DNA from: Flavobacteriales bacterium
Lineage (GTDB): Bacteria > Bacteroidota > Bacteroidia > Flavobacteriales_F > PHOS-HE28
DNA: 8,426 nucleotides
NCBI GenBank assembly: GCA_016710685.1
Contig: JADJVC010000021.1
Span: 1-8,426, forward strand
Reading direction: 5' to 3'
In this document: positions 1-5,408 of the stretch, piece by piece
Layout of the letters: every line of letters begins with the position of its first letter
Numbering within the stretch: the stretch's first letter is position 1
The notes under the pieces: model-generated
Told to the model about the DNA's origin: nothing
The model's database searches: none
Seen by the model: the letters and a program-made list of their open reading frames with translations, nothing else
Made by a program: the position numbers and the translations under genes

Positions 1-2
1 AA

Positions 3-175
3 ATGTACGGTATCCTTGGTGCGATTGATCTCACGGCGGTTACGGGCGGTTTGAGTGATCTCGGGACGGCTGTTCTTGGCGTGTGCGCGGCTGTCATTGG
101 CGGCGGTATCGCCCTTATGGCCGTTAAGTTCGGCGGTAAGTGGGTTGTGAAGCCTGGAAGTCGTTCACTGGTTGA
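3..175 (+). pseudogene. Major coat protein gene, frameshifted duplicate
   Basis: This is copy 1 of the gene intact at 5680-5853. The first 49 codons agree. A base is then missing near 153, where copy 2 has one more T before the Leu-Trp codons, so the reading frame leaves the true C-terminus (LWKSFTG) and runs on to 311. The length is 173 bases against 174 in copy 2. The window starts two bases before the ATG, so the ribosome binding site seen in copy 2 is not included. I regard the frameshift as a contig-end sequence error, so the intact copy should be used. Confidence 0.8.
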
Positions 176-237
176 ACGCCCTTTGGGCTCCAACGGGGCG
201 CGGTGCTTGTGGCCGGCCCCTCCCCCCTCTCTCCCCC

Positions 238-331
238 ATGGAATCAATCGACATTCTTCTCGGCGTTGTTCTGGCGGTCTCAGTCGTCTGGGCATTCCGT
301 GTAGGTTTTAAGCGATGGGCACAACCAATGA
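238..331 (+). pseudogene. 30-aa pVII/pIX-like gene, frameshifted duplicate
   Basis: Copy 1 of the small gene at 5920-6012. It has one extra base near 313 (AAGCGATGGG here, AAGGATGGG in copy 2), making 94 bases instead of 93. As a result the short protein reads on into the attachment gene. Two synonymous-looking substitutions just before this point (GTAGGT versus GTGGGC) also separate the copies. Probably a sequence error rather than a true fusion. Confidence 0.7.
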
Positions 332-1571
332 GGTTGCTTTTTCTCAGTGTTCGTTTGCTTTTGCGTTTTGGTCTGTCGTGTTTCTGCCGTTACGGCAAAC
401 GCGTATTACACAGGAACCTGGCACGTTGCAAATGCAGTGCGTGGTAACTGGCTACGAGATCACTGGAACTGGTGTAACGGAGGTTGTGACTTTCATTACA
501 AGGTGGCTGTGAAGGGGCAGTCGCCAAACGTGGCGTATTTGCCGGTCGCTGCTTACGGGTACGTAATTTACTTAGCGAATGTGGGCGTGCCGGTAGAGAT
601 TATTAAAACAAGCCCGTATCGGTATAGTAAGACAGGCACGGTTAGCACTCCACGGCACGGTTTTTGGCACGGAGGGCGGGCGCCGGTTTGCAACTTTCTC
701 GATTCAGAACACAGGCAACTCCTCCCTGCGAGTGTGAAGCGGGTTTATTTGGATGTCCCGATTGATGAATACCAAGTGACCTTGCGCAATTCGTCGGATT
801 TCGCGACTCAGTACGTTGTTAAGATGCGGGCGGCGGTACGCTCAAGACATTTGGCTGGCACCTGGCCAGGCCATTTCGGCGCCGGTTTACGGGCAGGGTG
901 GGGGGAATGTTACCGTTACGCGTAAACCTGTTGTCCCTACTTTCAACGGCGTGGTCGTTGACGATCAATACCAGCCTGTTCCCGATCAGGTTGAAACGAC
1001 GGTTGCGCCGAACACCCCTACGGATATCAACCAGCCTCCGGTGGGCGCGGGAGGTGGCACGGCGCCTCCAACGTGGGAGCCTAACTCCGGAACTTCTACG
1101 GGCCTCACGGTTGGGATTTACCAGGAGGGCGTGAGCAAGATTATCGCTGCGTTGAAGCCGTCAACGGGCGGCGCGTCTGGGTCTGTCGATCTGACTCCGG
1201 TCACGGACCGGCAGGACGATGCGGCCGATGCTTTTGCGGAGGTGTTTCAATCTCCGCCGGACGGCGTGGTTGCTCCGCTCATTGACGACGCCGGGCCGGT
1301 GTCTCCGATTACGGCATCTGAGTCGGACGTGATGCGGGCGGCGGCAAAATTGCCTGCAATGCCTGGCATTGTTGGCCCGGGCGTGGACGTGTCGTCGGTG
1401 ACCGTTGATATTGGTATTCCTCGTTTGTCGGGTTCTTTCACCGTGCCTCTCCAGTATGATTTTAGCAAGTACGCTGGCGGTATTCTCATTTTCAAAACTG
1501 TTGTGCGTGGGTGTTTTGTGCTGCTCTTTTTCTTCCTTTCACTTCGGGCTCTTAAGGAGGCTTTCGCATGA
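328..1571 (+). pseudogene. pIII-like attachment protein, copy 1 (5' half broken, 3' half reliable)
   Basis: Copy 1 of the gene that starts at 6009 in copy 2. Between 340 and 850 it carries several small indels relative to copy 2, for example one extra T near 350, two bases missing near 420, and losses near 494, 650, 722 and 825, so the N-terminal half is scattered over three frames. From about 850 to the stop at 1569-1571 the frame is open and supplies the correct C-terminal half. That half has a proline- and glycine-rich linker (about 1000-1110), a 'VSKIIAALKP' stretch, an acidic segment and a final membrane anchor rich in Phe and Leu ending RALKEAFA. Joining 6009-6668 from copy 2 with 981-1571 from this copy gives a single protein of about 416 residues. 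The end overlaps the next start as ATGA. Confidence 0.8.
1553..1560 (+). promoter_or_regulatory. Strong Shine-Dalgarno before the pVI-like gene
   Basis: TAAGGAGG lies seven bases before the ATG at 1568 and inside the last codons of the attachment gene. It is one of the best ribosome binding sites in the window and fixes this start. The same site recurs at 7237-7244. Confidence 0.8.
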
Positions 1572-1882
1572 CGGATGTATTCATCTGGATTTATAGGGTT
1601 CTTGAGGGCATCTATAAGAAAGCCCCTTGGCTGCTTGGTCCTGCTGCGGGCATCGCTTCCATGCTTGGTATTGGGCAAGGGTTGTGGTCGCAACTTTTCG
1701 CGCGGATTGACTCGTTGGTTGTGCCGGCGATGGGTGGTGCGGTGAATTTTGCGCCTCTGTCGCTCGTCAATTATCTTTTCCCGTTGGATACCATCTGCGA
1801 GCTCTTGGTGATTTATGGTGGGCTCCGCATCGTCTGCGCGGGTATTCGTGTCATTAAATCTTTTATACCGACAATTGCATGA
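1568..1882 (+). CDS. pVI-like minor coat protein (DUF2523 type)
   Basis: A 104-residue membrane protein. Hydrophobic segments lie at about residues 19-38, 50-66 and 76-93. The C-terminal part carries NYLFPLD (68-74), arginines at 87 and 94 inside the last helix, then VIKSFIP. This layout is that of the DUF2523 family, the pVI equivalent of many inoviruses, which sits with pIII at the end of the filament and helps release it from the membrane. Its position between the attachment protein and pI/Zot is the standard inovirus order. The start is fixed by the Shine-Dalgarno at 1553-1560. It overlaps the upstream stop (ATGA) and the downstream ATG (ATGA at 1879-1882), so the three genes are probably translationally coupled. 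The family assignment is by pattern recognition and no profile search was run. Confidence 0.85.
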   Translation: MTDVFIWIYRVLEGIYKKAPWLLGPAAGIASMLGIGQGLWSQLFARIDSLVVPAMGGAVNFAPLSLVNYLFPLDTICELLVIYGGLRIVCAGIRVIKSFIPTIA

Positions 1883-2628
1883 ATGGCTTCGTTGAACTCA
1901 TCACGGGCACTCTTGGTGGCGGTAAGACGCTTTTTGCGGTGGAGCGGGCGTTTGCTCATGCGGCAACGGGTGGTTATGTGTATTCGAACATCCCTTTCGT
2001 CGTGGAGGCGTGGCGTGCTGCAATGGCGGAGCGTAAGCGGTTGGTTCTCGACCCTGGGCGGGTTAACATTTTGACGGCGGAGCAAACACTGGAATTCCAT
2101 TTGCACGTGCCTCGGGGCACGCATGCTCGGGCGGTGATGGTTATCGTCGACGAGGCGGGGTTAGAGTTCAATTCGCGAGACTGGGCGAAGACTTCAAAGG
2201 AGATTCTAGCTTTCAATACGTATGCGAGAAAGCTGGATATCCAACTTCTTTACATTTCCCAGCAGTCCGCCGACGTGGACAAGCAATTCCGTGGTAAATG
2301 TAGGTGTGAATGGCAGTGTCGGAATCTTTTCAATCTTCGGCTGTTTGGCGTGATCCCGATTAAAATTCCGCTCATGTCGCGAGTTTGTTATGACACAACC
2401 AAGGGCAAGAGGGAGTACCTCTGCAATGACGTTGTTTCCTCTCCGAAATGGGTCTGGCCCTTGTACGATTCGGATGCATTGACCGGGCGCGGCAAGGCGA
2501 TGCTGGGCGAGATTCAGCAGGTGAGCGGCACACCGTTGGAGCGTATTCATGTTCCGGTGGAATCTGAGTTTCGAAATCTTATTCTTTGGGGGGTCTTCGC
2601 GTGTTCTTTAAGCGTCTCGTTATTCTGA
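1879..2628 (+). CDS. zot: pI/Zot-type assembly ATPase, N-terminal (cytoplasmic) frame
   Basis: This 249-residue frame holds the P-loop ATPase of the inovirus assembly protein, which sits at the inner membrane and drives extrusion of the filament. Walker A is GTLGGGKT (residues 10-17). Walker B is VMVIVDEAG with D91 and E92. The family segment YISQQSADVDKQFR (125-138) follows. Zot/pI proteins normally continue past about residue 240 into a membrane span and an extracytoplasmic domain. Here the frame ends at 2626-2628 shortly after a run of six G (2588-2593), and the expected membrane span is in the frame starting around 2586-2601. Fusing the two by a -1 shift at the G run would give about 427 residues, a normal length for the family. 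Both copies of this region have the same six G. The start has no clear Shine-Dalgarno and overlaps the upstream stop as ATGA. Confidence 0.9.
   Translation: MNGFVELITGTLGGGKTLFAVERAFAHAATGGYVYSNIPFVVEAWRAAMAERKRLVLDPGRVNILTAEQTLEFHLHVPRGTHARAVMVIVDEAGLEFNSRDWAKTSKEILAFNTYARKLDIQLLYISQQSADVDKQFRGKCRCEWQCRNLFNLRLFGVIPIKIPLMSRVCYDTTKGKREYLCNDVVSSPKWVWPLYDSDALTGRGKAMLGEIQQVSGTPLERIHVPVESEFRNLILWGVFACSLSVSLF
2588..2593 (+). other. Six-G run where pI changes frame (possible -1 frameshift site)
   Basis: In the ATPase frame the run reads T-GG, GGG, G-TC. A ribosome slipping back one base on the GGG codon would read GGT CTT CGC GTG and enter the membrane-anchor frame without a stop. Copy 2 at 8268-8273 is identical, so random error is less likely, though a systematic homopolymer undercall (seven read as six) would look the same. 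The run may also serve as a weak Shine-Dalgarno for the GTG at 2601. Confidence 0.45.
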
Positions 2629-3161
2629 TTTTTGTTGTTCTCATTGGCTCCGCTGCTGGTTGGGGTGTTCGCCGTGTTTGGCGTGTCCTGCATCCTGAGC
2701 CGGTGCGGCGCCAGGCTCAGCCTGTCGATTCGGTATCTCCTGGCCAGGCTGCGCCCTCTGCTGTTCCCTCGTTGTCGGCTGCTCCTGCTGCTGCTGCTCC
2801 AGAGGTTCCTCCATACGTCGTTGGGGTGACGATTGTCGGCGGGCGGGTTACTGTTGCTTGGTCGAACGGTGACCGGGAGGGTGAGGACGATTTCGCCTTG
2901 GCTGGTAAGTCTCTCCGCGTCACTCGTGGCGCGGTTTGGATTGCTGGGGAGCGTTTCCCGGTGCTTCCTCGGAAAGTGGATGTTGCGGCCACTTCTGTGG
3001 TCGGTGCTGCTTCTGTGGGTGTTCTGGGGGCCTCGGTGGTGCCTTCTGGGGGCGTTGAGCCTTCGGTGGTCGATGATGATCCGACCTGGGCCTATTCTAG
3101 GGCCACCGGTGTCTGGTATCTTCGGGACCGGTCCTCGGTGATCGGTGCGCAGTCAAAGTAG
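2601..3161 (+). CDS. pI C-terminal half or separate pXI-like protein (membrane anchor plus extracytoplasmic domain)
   Basis: From the GTG at 2601 this gives 186 residues. It begins FFKRLVILIFVVLIG, a basic flank and a single membrane span, followed by arginines. Next comes an Ala/Pro/Ser linker (about residues 30-70), then a compact beta-looking domain with YVVGVTIVGGRVTVAW and GAVWIAGERFPV, and a final WYLRDRSS. This is the part of Zot/pI that normally follows the ATPase domain in the same chain. In Ff phages an internal start in gene I yields pXI, which is just the anchor and periplasmic part, so an independently started protein is biologically sensible. The frame overlaps the ATPase frame by 28 bases. 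The alternatives are programmed -1 frameshifting at the G run, two separate chains, or a missed G in the sequence. The frame remains open upstream to a TTG at 2586. Confidence 0.75.
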   Translation: MFFKRLVILIFVVLIGSAAGWGVRRVWRVLHPEPVRRQAQPVDSVSPGQAAPSAVPSLSAAPAAAAPEVPPYVVGVTIVGGRVTVAWSNGDREGEDDFALAGKSLRVTRGAVWIAGERFPVLPRKVDVAATSVVGAASVGVLGASVVPSGGVEPSVVDDDPTWAYSRATGVWYLRDRSSVIGAQSK

Positions 3162-3297
3162 GTTTGTCCCCGCCGGGGCGCGGTTGGGTCGCGGGGCGGC
3201 TGGTCGCAAGGCGACCGTGGGAGGGTCGTGCGTGCGCTCTCTGGCGTTGGTCCCCCTTGCCCTCCATCTCCATAGAAGCTCTCCGTTTCTGGGCATG
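3162..3297. other. Non-coding region with GC-rich hairpins (possible packaging signal or complementary-strand origin)
   Basis: No supported gene lies here. Three small inverted repeats occur in a row: CCCC/GGGG around GCC (3168-3178), CGCG/CGCG around a seven-base loop (3179-3193), and GGTCGC/GCGACC around AAG (3202-3216). In filamentous phages the intergenic region after the assembly genes carries the packaging hairpin and the origin structures, so this is a reasonable site for one of them. That role is inferred from position and structure only. The part from 3230 to 3297 shows nothing I can name. Confidence 0.4.
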
Positions 3298-3325
3298 AAA
3301 AACCCCCAGGCGTTGTGCCTGGGGG
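3298..3325 (-). terminator. Intrinsic terminator of the minus-strand regulator
   Basis: A perfect nine-base-pair stem, CCCCCAGGC (3303-3311) and GCCTGGGGG (3317-3325), encloses a five-base loop. On the minus strand it is followed by TTTTT (3302-3298), the classic intrinsic terminator form, and it lies seven bases beyond the regulator stop codon. Read from the plus strand the stem is followed only by a mixed TGATGTGTT, so it may also stop the structural operon, but less efficiently. Confidence 0.85.
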
Positions 3326-3332
3326 TGATGTG

Positions 3333-3725
3333 TTAGGCTGCTCTGCTTAGGCGTTGGTGCACTGCCTGGCGTGATGTGCCTAGGCGGTCGGCTATGTCTT
3401 GCAGGCTGTATCCTTGGTCTCTGAGGGCGAGGATTGCTCTCGTCAAGGCTGCGTTCGCTTGGTCAACGATTGCGGAAGCGGCGGCCAGGTCGTCGATGTC
3501 TCCAGTGGCCAGGCGTAGCTCTAGGCCACGGAGCATGCGGCTAACCATTGCGATGTAAGTGGGGGTCTCGGTTTTGGTGCGGGGCATGCCTCTGGTGATG
3601 GCCTCGGCGGATTCGTCTGTCAACGTTCCGTTGACAAGGAATTCAAGCAAGTGGGTTGGGCGTAGGGCCAGGGTGGGGTGGAGGCGCGCGGGCTGTATTC
3701 GTCGATGTAAATATGGTGTTGACAT
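3333..3725 (-). CDS. Small HTH transcriptional regulator, divergent from the early genes
   Basis: 130 residues from the ATG at 3725. The last 26 residues, GYSLQDIADRLGTSRQAVHQ followed by RLSRAA, form a clear helix-turn-helix of the type seen at the end of sigma-region-4-like and small phage regulators. The preceding segment, with PTYIAMVSRMLRGLELRL and a long helix, resembles from memory small HTH proteins common in actinobacteria. An alternative start at M47 (ATG at 3587-3585) would give 84 residues. AGAGG stands only one base before it, so neither start has a good ribosome binding site. It is the only gene on this strand, points away from the replication block and ends at its own terminator. 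That arrangement is like the RstR repressor opposite rstA in CTX phage. A role as repressor of the early genes is inferred. Confidence 0.75.
   Translation of the reverse strand: MSTPYLHRRIQPARLHPTLALRPTHLLEFLVNGTLTDESAEAITRGMPRTKTETPTYIAMVSRMLRGLELRLATGDIDDLAAASAIVDQANAALTRAILALRDQGYSLQDIADRLGTSRQAVHQRLSRAA
3619..3635. promoter_or_regulatory. 17-base palindrome, candidate operator
   Basis: GTCAACG and CGTTGAC are separated by TTC. The half-site TCAACG recurs in the palindrome at 3795-3804. If the regulator starts at 3587 this site lies just upstream of it. If it starts at 3725 the site is inside its coding region. Confidence 0.4.
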
Positions 3726-3792
3726 GTTTCGGGGTGTTTCCCTAGGCCTGCCAACGTAGCTGGACTTGTCGGTCCGGCAAATCCCAAAATCG

Positions 3793-3804
3793 TATCAACG
3801 TTGA
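3793..3804 (+). promoter_or_regulatory. Palindrome TCAACGTTGA over a possible -10 of the early operon
   Basis: TCAACGTTGA (3795-3804) is a perfect ten-base palindrome ending four bases before the ATG at 3809. It shares its half-site with 3619-3635. A weak -10-like TATCAA (3793-3798) overlaps it. A regulator bound here would cover the likely transcription start of the early genes. The -35 is not convincing, since TTGTCG at 3767-3772 is 20 bases away. Confidence 0.4.
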
Positions 3805-3808
3805 CAAC

Positions 3809-4147
3809 ATGAAACATAGCGAAATCGGAACGTGCGTCGAAAGCGGAATGCCCTGTGCTCTTTTGGAGTATCGTGGTGGCAAAGCGGAGTCGATCAAGTG
3901 GGTTGGTAAAGCATCGGGCAAAGCGGAAGAAGCGCGCCAGGTCGTGCACTGCTGCGAAATGCGCGACGGTACCCAGGTCAAGGTCATTGAGCGGCTTGCC
4001 CCGGATGCCGATTTGACTGCTGTCAATGCGACGATTCTGGCCGGCAAACCTGCGAAGAAGGGGCAGAAAATCTTGGTGACGCTTCGCTCGTGGGAGGTGG
4101 ACCGGGGCAACATTACGGCGCGGGGTGATATTTTCCCTGTCGAGTGA
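3809..4147 (+). CDS. Early protein, possible pV-like ssDNA-binding protein
   Basis: 112 residues, soluble, with no signal peptide or membrane span. The sequence alternates short hydrophobic strands and charged turns. The C-terminal third, QKILVTLRSWEVDRGNITAR then GDIFPVE, looks like beta strands. Cysteines occur at 9, 16, 48 and 49. Inoviruses need a small ssDNA-binding protein (pV) to coat the phage strand before assembly. In this genome the size, the soluble character and the placement in the same operon as Rep make this the best candidate. I see no diagnostic motif, so the role is inferred. The ATG at 3809 has no Shine-Dalgarno, and the region just upstream carries the palindrome and a possible -10, so a leaderless message is possible. 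It overlaps the next frame as GTGA at 4144-4147. Confidence 0.6.
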   Translation: MKHSEIGTCVESGMPCALLEYRGGKAESIKWVGKASGKAEEARQVVHCCEMRDGTQVKVIERLAPDADLTAVNATILAGKPAKKGQKILVTLRSWEVDRGNITARGDIFPVE

Positions 4148-4602
4148 TTCCCGCCATGACACCGCACGAACTTTTGCGCTTGGCTGAAATGAGGGCGGCC
4201 CCGCTCCCAAACGCGTTGACGATGCTCTCGTCCATGCGTCGGTGGGCTACCGATGCCCAGGCGGAGGTTGGGGCGATCACTGCGCGGCTTGAGGCTGGGC
4301 GGTGGATTGCCGAGCATGCCAGGGCCGATTTGATGGTCCTGCGTGGGCGGGCGCTGAGTCGTGCGGCGTTCTGCCGTGATGAGGCGGCAGTATGGGCGGC
4401 GGAGTGTATCAAGCTGCATTCGGCCGGAGCCAGGCTAACGGAGGCTGAGGTGAAGTCGCTTAATCTTTCGGACGTGTATCGTGAAATTTCTTACATGTCA
4501 CGCGACCGCCAATTTGGCGTCGAGGGGGACTCCAGCGCAGCGGAGTCCCCCGCGGCGCGAAGCGCCGCGGGTCTAACCTTGTTATTGTACAAACAACTTT
4601 AA
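4144..4602 (+). CDS. Unrecognised helical protein between the pV-like gene and rep
   Basis: 152 residues from the GTG at 4144 (overlapping the upstream stop as GTGA), or 148 from the ATG at 4156. Neither start has a strong Shine-Dalgarno. Residues 5-120 look almost entirely helical and rich in Ala, Arg, Glu and Leu (for example LLRLAEMRAAPLP, RWATDAQAEVGAITARLEAG), with two cysteines. I do not recognise the family. The last 30 or so residues are encoded by the hairpin array, so the tail GDSSAAESPAARSAAG is a direct product of the inverted repeats and is unlikely to be under normal protein selection. The stop is eight bases before the rep ATG. Expression with rep suggests a replication or copy-control role, but this is only from position. 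Confidence 0.6.
   Translation: MIPAMTPHELLRLAEMRAAPLPNALTMLSSMRRWATDAQAEVGAITARLEAGRWIAEHARADLMVLRGRALSRAAFCRDEAAVWAAECIKLHSAGARLTEAEVKSLNLSDVYREISYMSRDRQFGVEGDSSAAESPAARSAAGLTLLLYKQL
4503..4571. other. Array of three strong hairpins upstream of rep (origin or packaging region)
   Basis: Three inverted repeats are packed end to end. The first is CGCC/GGCG (4507-4519), extended by CGA/TCG with one bulged C. The second is a perfect ten-base-pair stem, GGGGGACTCC (4524-4533) with GGAGTCCCCC (4542-4551). The third is CGCGGCGC (4551-4558) with GCGCCGCG (4562-4569) around a GAA loop; it can extend to ten pairs by taking bases 4549-4550 from the second. In a single-stranded DNA phage such stems would form in the virion strand. 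Filamentous phages carry comparable stems as the packaging signal and minus-strand origin. They lie inside the end of an open frame and next to rep. Confidence 0.7.
4574..4601 (+). other. Candidate Rep nick site in an imperfect inverted repeat
   Basis: Two 11-base arms (4574-4584 and 4591-4601), matching at 8 of 11 positions, surround a six-base centre, with TTGTACAA in the middle. The sequence CCTTG then TTATTG (4577-4587) resembles the CTTG/ATATT cleavage site of phiX174-type and pC194-type rolling-circle origins, where cutting follows CTTG. The Rep encoded next door has the phiX174-gpA-like two-tyrosine motif, which makes such a site plausible. The assignment is inferred. Confidence 0.35.
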
Positions 4603-4605
4603 AAT
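4578..4605 (+). promoter_or_regulatory. Possible rep promoter giving a near-leaderless message
   Basis: TAAAAT at 4600-4605 is a good -10 match. CTTGTT at 4578-4583, 16 bases upstream, is a weak -35. Transcription would begin at or next to the rep ATG at 4611, which has no Shine-Dalgarno. It overlaps the candidate nick site, so Rep binding could repress its own gene. Confidence 0.3.
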
Positions 4606-4610
4606 TCCCT

Positions 4611-5276
4611 ATGAGCCGTAAGCGTTCACTAGCTGTCCAATGGTCAATTGAAGAGTTGCCGAGCCAGGTTAGCGGCGGCCGCCATCGCCTCTGGACGTTG
4701 ACGACGGCTGATAAGGTGATGGACCCTAAGGTCATTGGGTCGCGGTGGAGTTGCTTCGCCAGGCACGCGGCACAGTATTTCAAGCGCAACCCCCTGAGAG
4801 GCTCGTGGGGTGGTGTTCGTGTTTCTGAGCCGCACACGGAGGGGCACGGGTGGCATATCCATCTGGTTACGGCTTCTTGGCTTCCTGTCGGTCTTATGCG
4901 TCATTGGGCAAAATTGTCGGGGTTTGGTCGGATCAATGTAGTTGCCGGCAAGGGTCGCCAGGCTGGCACGCGTCTTGGTCAATATCTGGGGAAGTATTTG
5001 ACGAAAGCGCTGCGCTCTGGGCAGCAAGGAGGCGCCAGGATGTGGTCATCGTTCGGGTACGGTCGCAAGGTCGCTGTTCGGCTCAAGGATATCGCATTTG
5101 AGGCGCCAGGCGGGGAGGATTATTTGCGCGCCTATTGTGATGCGAAGGATGGCGGCGCTAACCATTGGGCCGCCGCTGTGATGGCGGCGAAATACGCTTG
5201 GGATCGCCAGTGGGCGGCGATCACCGGGGATCTGGGGATTAGGGTGGGCGATGCGCTTGGGGAGGCCCCATTCTGA
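4611..5276 (+). CDS. rep: HUH-family rolling-circle replication initiator (Rep/pII)
   Basis: 221 residues. All three motifs of the superfamily are visible. Motif 1 is LWTLTT (27-32). Motif 2, the metal-binding HUH, is WHIHLV with H82 and H84. Motif 3 is YLGKYLTK with Y125, Y129 and K132. The YxxxYxxK form places it with the two-tyrosine Reps such as phiX174 gpA rather than one-tyrosine plasmid Reps. The protein nicks the plus strand of the double-stranded form, stays bound to the 5' end and rejoins it after one round. The length is normal for a compact inovirus initiator without a helicase domain. It follows the hairpin and nick-site region directly. There is no Shine-Dalgarno before the ATG. 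GGGGAGG near its end (5259-5265) serves the next gene, whose ATG overlaps the Rep stop as TGATG. Confidence 0.9.
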   Translation: MSRKRSLAVQWSIEELPSQVSGGRHRLWTLTTADKVMDPKVIGSRWSCFARHAAQYFKRNPLRGSWGGVRVSEPHTEGHGWHIHLVTASWLPVGLMRHWAKLSGFGRINVVAGKGRQAGTRLGQYLGKYLTKALRSGQQGGARMWSSFGYGRKVAVRLKDIAFEAPGGEDYLRAYCDAKDGGANHWAAAVMAAKYAWDRQWAAITGDLGIRVGDALGEAPF

Positions 5277-5404
5277 TGGACGACGTTCTGGCAGTCGTGT
5301 CTAGCTCGCTCGCTCTTCTCTGTGGCATTTATGGCACCGGTTACGGACTGGGCTGGCTCATTGGTTCGTTTCGTAGCTTCGCTGAGCCGGACGAACGGGA
5401 TTAA
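5276..5404 (+). CDS. 42-aa single-span membrane protein, possible minor coat protein (pVII/pIX type)
   Basis: From the ATG at 5276, overlapping the Rep stop, the frame gives MDDVLAVVSSSLALLCGIYG and then TGYGLGWLIGSFRSFAEPDERD. Residues 4-30 are hydrophobic and glycine-rich, the N-terminus is acidic and the C-terminus is charged. GGGGAGG at 5259-5265 lies ten bases before the ATG and is an acceptable ribosome binding site. Small proteins of 30-45 residues with one helix cap the leading end of inovirus filaments (pVII and pIX). The place before the coat genes fits such a role. There is no sequence signature beyond this. A membrane-localised accessory protein is the alternative. Confidence 0.65.
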   Translation: MDDVLAVVSSSLALLCGIYGTGYGLGWLIGSFRSFAEPDERD

Positions 5405-5408
5405 TTTT

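Larger units (their letters stand above)
1..2744. repeat. First copy of the terminal redundancy (copy 1)
   Basis: This segment matches 5678-8426 along its whole length, running from two bases before the major coat ATG into the middle of the pI C-terminal frame. The spacing between copies is 5,677 at the start, rises to 5,688 near base 891, and falls to 5,682 at the end, so several net bases are missing first from copy 1 and then from copy 2. Differences in copy 1 cluster between about 150 and 850. From about 850 onward copy 1 keeps every reading frame. The simplest explanation is a circular genome written past its own start, with the contig end poorly corrected. A true tandem prophage with a decayed partner is less likely. 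Confidence 0.95.

Noticed and set aside
1247..1693. 148-residue open frame on the minus strand (again at 6847-7377)
   Set aside because: It lies opposite the attachment and pVI-like genes, has no ribosome binding site and its composition is that of an antisense shadow of GC-rich coding sequence.
1..2744. Genuine tandem prophage with a decayed copy
   Set aside because: Damage alternates between copies, consists mainly of single-base indels, and the clean core equals one unit. No flanking host DNA or attachment sites are present.
3145..3336. 63-residue plus-strand open frame across the end of pI and the hairpin region
   Set aside because: It overlaps the real pI frame and the terminator, has no ribosome binding site and no protein-like pattern.
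3742..4419. 225-residue and 196-residue minus-strand open frames opposite the early genes
   Set aside because: Rich in Pro, Arg and Ser with no domain. The plus-strand frames here are compact, overlap at their ends and fit the operon, so these are shadows.
4574..4601. dif-like site for XerCD integration, suggested by the 11-6-11 layout
   Set aside because: The arms do not match the usual XerC and XerD halves (no TTATGTTAAAT-like arm), and no other integration evidence exists. The nick-site reading fits the neighbouring Rep better.
5322..5408. Longer 101-residue version of the coat paralogue starting at GTG 5322
   Set aside because: The extra 29 residues overlap the 42-aa gene in another frame and do not align with the major coat protein, whereas the ATG at 5409 does.
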